From Quillaja saponaria (Eukaryota > Streptophyta > Magnoliopsida > Fabales > Quillajaceae), in the NCBI GenBank assembly GCA_029379385.1, contig CM055615.1, positions 2,232,001 through 2,296,000 on the forward strand: DNA of 64,000 nt. The letters run 5' to 3'. Positions within the stretch are counted from its first letter, which is position 1, and every line of letters begins with the position of its first letter. The notes under the pieces were generated by a model. It had not been told where the DNA came from and ran no database searches. It worked only from the letters and a program-made list of their open reading frames with translations. Of this stretch, positions 22,657-34,440 are shown one piece after another. The position numbers were made by a program, and so were the translations under genes.

Positions 22657-24061
22657 TATATTTTTTTTAATTAATCAATTATTTAGTTTCTTTTAGCAAT
22701 GCTTTCTCTTTGTTTCTCTGTTTTTTTCTTTGTTTCTTTGGGTCAAAAGTTGTTTGTGAAGTATGCTTGTTCTATATAATAAGAATTTTTGATGATTTTT
22801 TTCCCCTGTAGATTCTCATTGTACTTATTTCTTGTAATTAATTAGTGGATTGCAGCTATATTCATTCACATACTTGATTTCATTGTCAAGTTACATTTCT
22901 TTAATTTGTTGAGAGATAAAATCATGTCTATGGGCATCCCATAAATCGATTCATTAATTAAAACGTTTATGATCTCAAGTTTGATGTCTTTATCAATTAA
23001 ACTAATAAACTAATAGTATCATCTAAGTATTTTCTCTTCAATTCCTTTTCGTTCAATATAATCAAAGAAACTGGAAACCAACTTCTCCTCTGCCTCATAA
23101 TAAATATAGAATCCAACTTTTCTTTCTGATTGCTCTTTTTGCACTTTCTTTCACGCTTGCTAGGCTAAATAACTATTTTCATCCAAAGCAAAGAGCTTGA
23201 ACAATTTGATGCAATGCTTCCCTCTACAGCTTGACAACATGGAAGACCCTTCTCTCCTTTCTCTTTATCCTTTAGTTGGGCTAGCTTGATGATGTTTGGT
23301 AGACAAATAGACAGCCTATTATTAACTTGCTTTACCAAAAAGAAAGTAGGATATTGTAGTGTGTAATTTGTTGCTCTTAAAAGGGCTGCACAACTGCCCA
23401 CACCTCTTTCCTTAACCTTGAAAAACTTAAACTACCAATAAATATGGCATTGGCATGGGACACAAATTTAAAACACCATTTACTTATCTATATGTAAGGC
23501 CAAATTGGCTGAGAACTTTGAGAACCCAGCATACTTAAGCAGGTACCGACAATTACAATTGACAGAAAGTTTCACAGGCAGACAAAAAAGAGAGCTATAG
23601 AAAACAAGTTAAACGCTTTCCAAGGAAGCAGGGAGACGTGACAATGCCTTTAAATTTGCAAGTCTTGCAATTGGTCCCCTGCAATTTTTTTAGTAAGTAT
23701 GTGATATGTTGGTGTACTCTCACATGGGGAGGAAGACGAGAGACAGAAAGAAGTCGACTATATATATACATACTAGTTTCTTAGAAATTACTAAGGTCTT
23801 GCTTAGGATTCTAAAGCAGATGTTATGGGTCAAAATTTTGTCAACTTGTCAGATAATATAAAATTTCATAACAAATTCATGTTTTTTTATGTCTTAATTA
23901 ACCAAATACGATCCAAGAGGACTTGTCCTATACTTAATATGGTCAATATCTGGTGCTCAATCGTCAATATCTCTATGGTTTCATTGTTTTACCAGATACA
24001 AAAATTGACCCAAGAGGCCATCAAAATACTTTGCCTAAACTTATATCGTCAATGCCTGGTG
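22657..24061. other. Unit B non-coding stretch
   Basis: Diverged copy of 13043-14390. No preserved reading frame. Confidence 0.4.
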
Positions 24062-27000
24062 CTAAATGTTATAACCCTCATAACCTGATAATGTAAAATT
24101 GAGTTTTAAAATATAAAATGTAAATTTATATTATAAATCAATATCTTAGTGTAACCTTAGTATATGTTTTAAAAATATTGTGTATTTGTTATCATAAAAT
24201 AAGTAATATTGTGACCAAGTAAATTCAAATAAGTGAGTAATTAATGTATAGATATTAATATATGAAGATTTAATCCCCATCACAATCAAATTAAATAAGT
24301 AACATTGTAATTGAACATGATGTAACTTGATACTAAAACATGAAATTTGAACAATTTGGTTTAACTCTTGATCGTAAAAATAAATGCAAGTATTTGACGT
24401 AAATACATATTATAATTATATATATAGATACATAAATTGTATATGTGTACAATTAAATTAAGATTTGATTTACTTGGAACTTGATTTTATTTGGTGTAAA
24501 TTTTTAAGTAAAATACATGTATAAACCAAGTAAATTAAGGGAGGAAAAAAAATAAAAATAATGTGTATATATATACCTCAAGATTGAATTTCCACCATAA
24601 GTCAAAATGTTGACCTTGATCTTTTTTAATTAAAAAGATGAAGAAAGAAAAAAAAAAAAAAAACTTTGTCTTCCTTTATTCTTTTGTTTTCCGTTTCTTT
24701 CCATTTTGGTGGTTAAGATTTCTTTTTCTTTCACTCCGCCGACTCTTTCTACTTCTATTTCTGTTGCTTCTTGAGTCTTCTAGTATTTTACTTTGTTTTC
24801 TTTATTCTTCCTTCCTTTTCTTTTCTGACCAGAAGCCTAGCATGTTGTGGATAGCAAGTTTATGAAATTGGTGAGTTCCCTCCTATTCCTTTTCTTTAAC
24901 ATAACAGTTCTATTGATGAGGCTTTGGGATTCAAATTGACATTTGAAACTGATTAGGAGCAGCTTATGGCTGCCATTTCATCCTTCTTTGGTTCTAATTC
25001 CCTTGTTGGTGTGGGGGTTAAGCTAAAGGAGGGGACGGTAGGGGGTGAGTTGCCTGCTTTGTGTTAGTGAGAGTAAGCCACAAATTCTGGTGGTGTGACC
25101 ATTTACGGGCTGGTTTCAGTCAAAGAAAAGAAGGTAGGTTAGTGAATTACTTTGGTTTGTTATTATGGTGTAAAGGCAACTCGTTTGGAGGTTCAATTGT
25201 GAGGCAGGCTGTTGTATTCTCCTTTGTGTGGCGGTCCAGCAAAGAAAAAAAAAAAAGGGGGCAGCAACTCTGTTTTACACAAACTGAGTTCTTCAGCTCT
25301 TTTCCTTACAACATCAGCCTCCTTAGTTTCTTTCTCCAGCCATGGGATACTTCTTGTTTGTGTTGACAGCCATCATTGAAGGTGGTAGCAGCTCCAGCCG
25401 TTGGTAGCAAGAACTTCATTGAGGGCAGCCACAACTCCACCAACGGCCACCCCAATCTTCTAGGCTAGCTGTGGATTGGTAATTTTCTTGCCTTCATGTA
25501 ATTCATTTTTCCTCCTTAGTTGCTGATATTTAGATGAAGGGTTGGAATAGATAAGAATAAAAGTGTAAGAATGAAAGCTTGAAAGTGATTAACATGGACG
25601 TTTTAGAGTAAATGGGTGCTGAATTTTCATAGTTCAGTCTTTTAAATTGCTAAATTAATTTTAGAGTTAATGTTTAAAATATGTGTAACGTTATAGGCAG
25701 GGGCAGATTTCTTGGGTGAAAGAAACTCAATATTTCGAGTATTTTCGGGGTAGAATTAAATTAAGAGTTCAAACGACAAAATGTAGCTTAAGGTCTTAAG
25801 ATATTTTCTGAAAAATTTCGTAGCTTGGTTCCAAATATGTTGTGAATTATAGCTGTTAGATTTCGGCTAGGTCAGGCAATATTCGTGGTGTCATGTTTTT
25901 GGTTCATGTAAGAAATTGAGTGGGCTCATTATAGATTCTAGGAAAAGTTTCTAAATAATAAAGATATATATACTTGTCTATTAATAAACCCAACAAACGG
26001 AATCAGATTTCGTTTTTGCTAGAGAAAGTTACGGGTGAGTGGTTAATTGCTGCCTTTAGGGGCTAGATTAGTATGTGTGAATATATGTTTATTTGAATAT
26101 GTGTGATATATGGAAAGTAAGCAAGTAAAATATTTCAGTAATTTATTTGAATTATGTTTGTTTGATATCGGTTGCTTTGTTTGACATTGGTTGTGATTGA
26201 TAAGGGCCAACTCGTGAACATTTTCTAGAAAATGATTTTCATTTCTGAAATTAAAAATTTCAGGTGTACCTAGGATATCCTGATTTAAAAATTTTGAGAA
26301 ATCCTGATTCTGATATATATATTTTTAAAATTGAGTACTCAGCCCCGGTTGGATGGATTGTGTACGGAGATTAATTTGTTGTGCTGACGCGTAAATGCCC
26401 GGTAGGGGGTGATAATGTTGTGCGGGGCTTGGGTCACTCGTTGGCCCTTTGGTTGCTTTGTTTGATATTATTTCTTTGATTGATTTGTGATAGTGTGGAT
26501 AATGTAAATTGTGACTTTATGATGATTACAATGTATACATGTAACGTGAGTTATGATATGAACAATGTTACATGAGATTAATATATATATGTTATACGTT
26601 TGTGCAAAGTGATGCTAGTACCCTTTGGGTACGATTTTTCACTCATGGAGTCCGTAAGACTCATTCCTTTTATGGATAATATTTTTTTTCAGGAATCCCA
26701 TATATGGTGTTGCCGAGTTTGTGACCTGCCGACAAAGTACGGTAAGGTATTTTCCAGGATCTCAAACTTGAAGTTAAGGATGAAAATTTGCAGTCACACT
26801 AGAGTGGTGGAATGTCAAATTTTGCATGATGTAACATGCTAGATATTTGACCTCGTGTTATTGTGTGAAAGTAGAAACATGGATGTTGTATTTTGTGGCA
26901 TGTTAAATAAATTTTCAGTAAGTGATTATTTATTTCAGAATAACAAACTTTTATAGTAGACCTTTATTCTTTGGGTCAAGAGTCATGATAGTTATTTTGT

Positions 27001-27076
27001 TTTGGATTCAGGGTTACAGAAGTTTGGTTATCCAAAACTCCGGCCAGTCATGCCATTATTAGGGTGTGACACTAAA
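24062..27076 (+). mobile_element. Solo LTR (Ty3/gypsy-like), 3.0 kb, with 5-bp target duplication
   Basis: Element 24067-27071 begins TGTTATAACCC and ends GGGTGTGACA, flanked by CTAAA (24062-24066) and CTAAA (27072-27076). Unit A has the uninterrupted site near 14400. A related LTR lies reversed at 36670-38943; shared landmarks include GGCCAACTCGTGAACATTTT, CTCAGCCCCG and GGCCAGTCAT near the 3' end. Long LTRs with this end type are usual for plant chromovirus-type gypsy elements; lineage not proven. The open frames at 24638, 25061 and 26600 lie inside the LTR and are not genes. Confidence 0.8.
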
Positions 27077-27223
27077 TTGTTAATGTTTCTATTGATTTCA
27101 TTGTTTCCTTTGATTTCACTTTGAATATAAATCACTATTTATCGATTCTTTGAATATAAATCGTCATTTACTCGGCAGAGTTTTGTTGCTTTTTCATTGA
27201 ATGTAAATAACTATTAGGTCTAC

Positions 27224-27930
27224 TTAGGATAAGTCTTACTTTTCCCTTCACATTCCAAATAAGTTCTATAATAAATTTTCATTTTCAAAAACTTACTTTT
27301 AAATTTGCTTTTCAAATAAGTCCTAAATTTTATTTTCCACTTTTTTATGGGGCTTTTACCCTTGTTATTATATTTTTAGTTTTAAATTTAAAATATTGGT
27401 TAAGTGAAATAATTTTTTTCAAAAATACAGAATATATAATTAGAAAACAAATTCATTATAAAATCATTAATAAAATAAAATAAAAATTCTAAAACTAAAT
27501 AAAAAATTCTTGTTATCTACTTTCATTTTTTAAATTTATTTTTAATTTCAACTTGAATTATTATATTTTTTTTCATAATTAATTAGAAGCAAAAATAAAT
27601 AAATTTAGATTCATTTTGTAAGATAATTTAACAAAGAACTATATTAAAGGAATTATGAAAATATCATTATTTTTTAAAGAATTATTCTTTTATTAATTAT
27701 TAAATAATAAATTTTATTCTAAATTAGTCTTTTGAAAAATTAATCTACAAAATTAATATTTTAAACTTAAAACTAAAAATAAAAAAATAAAGGTGAAAGT
27801 GACCTAAAAAATATGAATATAAAATTTAAGACTTATTTGAAATGAAAATTTAAAAGTAGAAATTTTTGGGAATATAAAATAATTGAACGACTTATTTGAA
27901 ATGTAAAGAAAAAAATATGACTTATCCTTA
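27224..27930. mobile_element. Tourist-like MITE with TTA target duplication
   Basis: Element 27227-27927 (701 bp) with inverted ends GGATAAGTCTTACTTTTCCC and GGATAAGTCATATTTTTTTC read inward; similarity extends about 45 bp. Flanked by TTA on both sides. Unit A shows the empty site (CTGCTTATTTTTAATTG near 14538). TTA duplication plus this end type fits PIF/Harbinger-derived MITEs. The interior is very AT-rich and non-coding. Confidence 0.78.
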
Positions 27931-28030
27931 GTTTATTTTTATTTTTCTGTAAATGTAAATCATATATATTATGCCAAATTTACTTTGAATGCAATGTCAA
28001 GTATAAATAGGACTAACACATAACCACAAA

Positions 28031-28262
28031 AGTGGTAGCCCAATTGTTATTCCCTTAATGTAAAATAATTTGTTATTCCCTTCGGCATTTTGGTGGGACT
28101 TGAGTGAGGTCCTGCCATTCAAAGTGACTAGGTAACTATGACTCAACCCAACAGGAGGGAACTCCTCTGATCTTGCCCAAGGGGATAGCTAGTATGACCT
28201 CCCCTAATACAATGAACTATCAATTATTGGACAGATCCAGTTATAGAAGAGCATGGGCCCTT
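28031..28262 (+). repeat. SINE-like element (unit B copy)
   Basis: Partner of 14610-14872; the B-box segment is missing and replaced by an AT-rich stretch, so this copy is dead. Confidence 0.4.
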
Positions 28263-28626
28263 TCAACATTAAGTAATTGGGTCAGCAAGTTATTTGGACT
28301 TTGGTGGTTACGTGAAACTGAAGAAGGTTCAAGTTGACTAGACCGAGTCTCTATTATTTTTAAATTTGAAAATATCTCCAAGAAATACATGATGCTTTCG
28401 TGTAAGGAACTAATTTGTCAAATAAACACGAATTGATATTTTTATTTATTTTTTGAATGGACAGGACAAGAGGAAATTTGAATTGTTGAATGCGTCAAGT
28501 TTGTGGTACCAAAATGTAAAAATCTAATCCTGCTAGGAAACTGTAAAGAATGTTCTTTTAAACTTGTATTGGCAGAAACCTCACGACTCACGTAATTATT
28601 GACAAGAACCTTAATTAACCCAGTTC

Positions 28627-28634
28627 TATATAAA
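28627..28634 (+). promoter_or_regulatory. TATA box of X2 (TATATAAA)
   Basis: Sixty bp before the X2 ATG. Upstream, about 150 bp are strongly conserved with X1, including GACTCACGTAATTATT (about 28586), a candidate cis-element with an ACGT core. Confidence 0.7.
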
Positions 28635-28693
28635 TGGACGTTCTTAGGAGAAATTGTAACGAATTCATTACCAGTTTTACAGAATTTGAAGAT

Positions 28694-28903
28694 ATGGGCT
28701 CTCTTTGCTCTGGAGGTCACAAGAAGAAACCAAATACATATGGAACCCACGATGTCCCTAACAAAGGACATGGGGGCAAGAAGAGACATAGGTCACATGG
28801 TGGTCATGGTGGCTTTCTTTTTGCATCCACCGGTTATGCTGGTGGAGGAGGAGGAGGTGGTGGATGTGGTGGAGGAGGAGGAGGAGGAGGAGGAGGTTGC
28901 TGA
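28694..28903 (+). CDS. Small Gly/Cys-rich protein with N-myristoylation-type start, copy X2 (intact)
   Basis: The only X copy with one open frame from start to tail: 69 aa. I do not recognise it as a named gene. Order of parts: MGSLCS (Gly2 and Ser6 fit the MGxxxS N-myristoylation pattern; Cys5 could be palmitoylated), basic HKKK, NKGHGGKKRHRSHGGHGG (His/Lys/Gly), short FLFASTGYA, then poly-Gly with two Cys ending GGC. Start choice: an in-frame ATG at 28634 overlaps the TATA box and would lie outside the mRNA. Single exon as seen. The likely site is the cytosolic face of a membrane (inference from the N-terminus). Copies X1 and X3 keep the N-terminus but are frameshifted in a T-run. Loosely recalls small plant glycine-rich proteins; function unknown. 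Confidence 0.65.
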   Translation: MGSLCSGGHKKKPNTYGTHDVPNKGHGGKKRHRSHGGHGGFLFASTGYAGGGGGGGGCGGGGGGGGGGC

Positions 28904-29050
28904 GTTCTACTATGGATTAATTGGTTTCACAGGCGGTGGGGGATGTGGTGGAGGAGGAGGAGGTTGCTGAGTTCTATACCATGGATTAATTGGTATTACA
29001 GGCTACAGCACATGAAGTAGGTTCATTTGCAAGTGAATTTTGAGAGATTA
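28904..29050 (+). repeat. Duplicated tail of X2 (second Gly-rich end and 3' UTR)
   Basis: After the stop, TTCTACTATGGATTAATTGG is followed by TTTCACAG and a second GGTGGAGGAGGAGGAGGTTGCTGA, then the same ATGGATTAATTGG again. A short tandem duplication of the tail of the coding region plus UTR. TTTCACAG before the second tail resembles a splice acceptor. Confidence 0.6.
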
Positions 29051-29399
29051 AATAAATAAATTGTTATGCTACTATTTTTTTTTTTTTTTTTTTTTAATTT
29101 TTCTTGCACTCTGGTTATGTGTACTAGCATGTGATCTTGCTATACATGGGATATATGTACTGATAAACAAAGACTTCGATTATTTGATTGATTTTATCAT
29201 GTGCTATCTTTTCATTAATTCTGCAAACAAAAAATACCTTTTACCAATTATAAGTTTTGTCCGTGAATTCGAGAGTGTAAGATGAAGAGCAAAGATGGAA
29301 CCCAAAAAAGAAAAGAAATAAGAGAAAGAGAACTAGAAGACAAAAAATTCATGAAAATGACAAAGATAAGAAGATTCAAGTAGTGGTGGCTGTTTTCTT

Positions 29400-29955
29400 T
29401 TCCATATTTAAGGAGTGTTTAAGAATTCATATACTCTAATTATAAATTTTGTAGTATTCAATAAAATTATTGATAATTACTAGTGTGAAATATGATTTAT
29501 CTTAATTTTATTACTTATTGTCGAAGTATGTCCTTTTTACCACTTAATTATTTTCCAACTAACAATTAGAATGTTTATTAATTTTTTTAGTTGAAATAAA
29601 ATTCTAGTTGTGACTGTGTCATGAATATATGTTCCATTGTAAGAGACTCAACATGGTCACGTCATGAATTTATAGAGTGATACTTGCTTATTAAATTAAT
29701 TTTTAGATGTATTTAATTATTTGATTCAATTGTGTTATTCTAATTAGTTAATGGATAAGTATCTAATAAGAAAATTTCCATTAAATGAATCACCATCTCC
29801 AATTAATGTTCAATATCATTCAAAGTAGAATCACATTGAGTTTAATTTGGAAAACCTTCAAACCCCAAACTTCAAAATAAAATTTCAGACTATCATCCTA
29901 ACGATCAAGAAAACATACAACGAGCATACATGTTTTAGTTAAATATATTGAGAAG
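29400..29955. other. X-unit 3' flank, repeated at 33545-34160
   Basis: AT-rich non-coding DNA (TTAAGAATTCATATAC..., AACTATCATCCTAACGATC...) with a diverged copy further right, showing that a further X unit once lay there. No gene seen. Confidence 0.5.
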
Positions 29956-31785
29956 TGATAATACTAGATTGTACTAATACAATAATATTATCACACGAGA
30001 CAAGATCAAGGTATAAAGAACTAATCCGAATACCATTAATATCCTATTAATATTATAACGAATACTATTATCATCCATTATAATTGTAAAGACATTATTA
30101 TTATTGTAACAAAAGTTATTATTATATAACAGACGTCATTACTATCATGATTAAGACTTTAACATAACTTCTATATAAAAAGGCTCAAAACCATAAAATA
30201 AGACAAGTTGTATCTCTCACACCTATTATTTTATAGCTTTTTAGCTTATTACTTTGATTATACTCGCTTGATCATCAGAGTATTTTTAGGTCCTAAGGTC
30301 CGCTCAGGAGTCATGTGGAGGACACGTCAACAGGTCAAATTCAGTTTTAACATTGGAGCCCTTTGCGGGAAATCCATTTGATTTGAATTTCTTATCCCTG
30401 TATTAAAACAAACTTCAAAAACTCTTAAACATACCAGATCCATTCTTCGAATTTCAGACCCATTTTGGAATCAAACCACATATCTGAACACACCATCGCA
30501 TCGACGAAAATTTCCCGACCAACATACTTGAAGAACACCATTGTTGGACACCGGACGCACTCTCACATGCCACCAAACTTCTGGCCAAGACTCTTACAGC
30601 ATTTGCCAGCCAATTCTGATCATGCCGTCATTAACAACGCCATCATCGGAGCTATAACACGTCATCATGCGTGGAAGAAAAACAATGCTCTTAGCATCTT
30701 GCGACCTAGATCTAGATTTGGATCAACCAGGATTCGACCAATAGCTTTACCCGAATCCAATCAACAGACTCAGCCGTCTTGGCCTAAACCCAGTAGGTTT
30801 GTAATATTCCAGTATGGTCCATGACCTTTTATATTTTTCATATATGGCCTAGTTTTTAATATATTTATATAATTAGCCCCAAATTTTTATAAATTCACAA
30901 ATTCGACTTAAATGTTAATATATATTTTATAGTTGGCACGTATCTTTCTAAAATTACATAAGAGGCCTAGAACTACAATAATTTATAAAGATACTACAAA
31001 CTAATATACTTTTTATAAATATATCTCCGAATTCATATTAATCACCTAAATACTTATAAATAATAGTATATAGACTCTAGGTTTTTATATTCTCATATAA
31101 ATCACTTAAATGATTCTAGAAAATTGTATATAGGCCTCTGGATTCTATATTTTAATATAGATGACCTAAATAATTTTAGAACTTTACGAATACTTAGATT
31201 TTATAGTTGCATATTAGCAAAATTTATACAAGTAGCTTTATTAAGAAATTAGTAGAAATCATAAATGATTATGTGGCTAGTATGCTATTTTGATATAAAT
31301 TTACCCCTTACAACAGGCATACAAAATTGATTATTATCCTTAACAAATAATATTTACATATTTGTGATAATTGGTGTTTGGAGGATGGATTGATGATTTG
31401 GTGTCATGTAAATGGTGCAAAATTAGTTTGACGAATTTGTGGCTTTAATTATGGCTATAGAAATAACTTATTTATTATTTCAAACTCGAGTCAATTGATG
31501 ACCAAGTCATACTTATTATTTGTTGCTTGATAAATGTTTCAAGTGATTTAACATACAACTTTGCAAAGAAAAGAAAAAAAATGCATAGGTCAATTAACGA
31601 CCGTAAAAAGAAAATATTCCTCCCTTACATTGTAAGCTATGTACAGCTCAGGGTCAAATCTCAAACTCAAACTGTCAACACTATGAACGATAAAACCAAG
31701 AGTTTGTGCGATTTATATTCAAATATTATTGATTATTTTCTACAAGATATTCTTATATATGCGGATTGATTTTAAGACATATTGA
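29956..31785 (+). mobile_element. LTR retroelement fragment (5' LTR plus internal start)
   Basis: A candidate LTR from TGATAATACTAG (29956) to TTTTAACA (30352) is followed at once by TTGGAGCCCTTTGCGGGAA, which matches the usual sequence after gypsy/TRIM-type 5' LTRs (TTGGCGCC...GTGGGAA). Polyadenylation-region-like text precedes it (CTTGATCATCAGAGTATTTTT). The open frame at 30465-30824 (119 codons) starts soon after, where gag would begin, but has no domain I recognise. No second LTR seen; from about 30830 on it is AT-rich and worn. Confidence 0.55.
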
Positions 31786-34440
31786 TATACAAAGACTTCT
31801 ATTATTTGATTGATTTTAGTATGTGTTATTTTTTCATTAATTAATTTTGTGATGAGTTCAACATCATAGATACCATATATGTGTTAAAGTTCGGAAAAAA
31901 ATATTTTTTTTTTCTGTTATCACGAACATGCAATACTATGTTTATGCAAATAGTTTGTTTCAACACCATTATTTAATATAAAATGCTAATTAAAATGTTG
32001 CCTCTCATTTAGTAGTATTCAAATTATTTTTCACAACAAAATACATAATTCTTTTTTTCTGTAAGTTTTTCTACATATATTTTGTCATTATACTTCTGTG
32101 TTAACAATTAGCACTGGAAAAATAACATCATATAGATAAAACCAAAAGAAATTTAGTTTAATTTTGCACAAATTAAACTTCAAAGAATTATATGCATGCT
32201 TACCCTTTGTTTCCTTTAGCAACAAAGAAGAAATGTTTCCACTTGATATGATGTTAAGTCCTTTGTCTTCCTAAATAATGTTACTTTTAAGTTAGTCCCT
32301 TCAATTAAAAGTTTTCTTTATTAAAGCTCTTTTAGTAAATAGGTTATTAATGTGTTTTAAATTTTTGTTAGAATATATACATAATTTGAGTTGTATCAAA
32401 ATTGTCGAAAATTAACAATTTCAAATCAAATTGATAGAATCATGTCCATTGTCGATTATTGGATACGTCCATCCAATTATTGAGGATTATTGATCCCCAC
32501 ATTTGGTGGTCATTTCTCCTCATCTTTTCTGACCATGTCAAGTTCAATTGATTGAATTAGGGGTGTGCAACCGGATGAGTCGGATCAGATGGAAGCCAAA
32601 TATCACCAAACCAAACTATATGATCTAATGAACTAAAATTCAAATAATTTATATGCTTTTCTTTTCTAAATGTTCATAGCACAAAGCGTTTCCATTTGAT
32701 TCACCGTAATAATGTTACTTTTTCTTCTTAATCTTAAAAAATGATTAATTTAGTTCTTTCAAATTGGTATGTTCCACTTCAATCATTTGATAATCATAAG
32801 AAGATATGTTTCATTTTTTGACTTTATGTATTTGATCCTTAAGAAAGTTATGAGAAGTAAAATTATCTAGTTTTGATGTTAATGATTTGCTATCTTTGAC
32901 TGAAGTGTGTGTAAAGTAGTCGAAATGCACGTAACATAATTCGAACAACACCACTTGACAAATAGAAAATAAGATTTTTCTAAGAGATGTATTACGGTAA
33001 CCATTAGTGAGCATTAATTGCTCACTATATTTTGTACTTTTTTGCATACCTATGTGCATGTCCACACAACTTTCAGTAACCTTTTATTTTGAAAAATTTA
33101 CCCTTCTAGCAATTTTACTCATTTCCTTCCAAAATTCAACTATAGAAAAAAAGAAAGAAAAAAAGATGCCATTTACTTTCTGGCAATACACTCTCCCATT
33201 TTTTTAAAATTTTCTCTCAAGAATACGTAGTGCATGTCTGCATCTTCAAAGAAATATTTTTAATTTGTAAAAGAATTTCTTGCAAACAAAAATTAGCATG
33301 AAATTAGTGTGAGCTTGAAAAAAAATTGAGCTGAATACTGAGCACCGCCATTTGCATAGAGTTGAAATCTTTCTGCTAAAGTGTAATTTCAAAAAATGTC
33401 TTTGCAAATTCTAAGTTTTGTCTGTGAATTCAATAGAGTAAGGTGAAGAGCAAAGACAGAACTAAAGAAGAGAAGAAATGAGAGAAAGAGAACTAAGACA
33501 AAAAAATTATGGAAATCAGCAAGATAAGAAGATTCAAGTAGTGGGTGTTGTATTTTTTTTTTTCTTTTTATATTTAAGGTATGATTAAGAATTAATATAC
33601 CCTAACTTTAAATTTTGTAGTATACAATAATATATATATATTAGGTGATATTCAATAAAATCTTGATAATTATACTAATAAGAAATTATGATTTATCTTA
33701 ATTTTATTACTTATTGTTGAAGTATGTCCTATTTACTACTTCTTTATTTTGCAATTGGCAACTAGAATGTTTATGAAATTTTTTAATTGAAATAAAATTT
33801 TAATTGTGACTATATCATGAATATATGTTCCATTGTAAGAGACTCAATATGGTCACATCATGAATTTATGTAGTGATAATTATTGATCAAATTATTTTTT
33901 ATATGCATTTAATTATTGATTTAATTGTGGTATTCTAATTAGTTAATGGACAAGTATCTAAAGAGGAAATCTCTACCAAATGATTCACCATTTGATCAAA
34001 TCAATGTTCAAAATCATTCAAAGTAGAATCGCATTGAAGTTAATTTAAAAAATCTTCCTTCAGACCTAGGACTTCGTATTAAAATTTTAAACTATCATTC
34101 TAATGATCGAGAAAACGCACTATGATTATACTTGTTTAGTTATAGATATTGAGAATGATATCTTTAGTAGTATTGAGAATGAAGTGATTATGTAATACTT
34201 TCAAAAAATAAAAAATCAACGTGAAATATTGTAAACATTTATATATCAAATTTATATATCAAAAAACTTGATTAAATAGTTATATATTAGTTTTTTTTTT
34301 TTTTTTCATAATCATGTAAAAGTATATGTGTTTATATAATGTTGACAATTATGTTGTTTATAATTGTTAATTCTACTGAATAAAATTTCTAACTCCAAGA
34401 CACGCATCCTTTGTGTACATAACTTCGTCATATAAAGACG
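31786..34440. repeat. Broken remnants of another X unit
   Basis: 31786-31960 matches the distal 3' flank of X3 (35890-36060). 33395-33545 matches the X2 3' flank (GTGAATTC.. AGAGTAAGGTGAAGAGCAAAGA). 33545-34160 matches 29410-29950. The X coding part is not found here. 32000-33390 between them is AT-rich; a GGGGTGTGCAACCGGATGA segment at 32559 looks like the edge of a small transposon. Confidence 0.5.

Larger units (their letters stand above)
17260..29415. repeat. Segmental duplication, unit B (partner of about 7291-17255)
   Basis: Co-linear copy of unit A: PRA1.A from the end of exon 1 onward, the 55-codon ORF, the SINE-like unit and gene X, in the same order and strand. Starts at GTCTCTAATTAGTAC, matching ATCTCTACTAGTACG at 7291 in PRA1.A. 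Later insertions (solo LTR, MITE, two in PRA1 exons) lengthen it. Confidence 0.85.

Noticed and set aside
24638..26842. Several open frames of 75-101 codons
   Set aside because: All lie within the solo LTR 24067-27071 and are not preserved in the related LTR at 36670-38943.
30465..30824. 119-codon open frame as a possible gene
   Set aside because: Starts just after an LTR/primer-site-like junction; best explained as the start of a worn retroelement, with no domain I can name.
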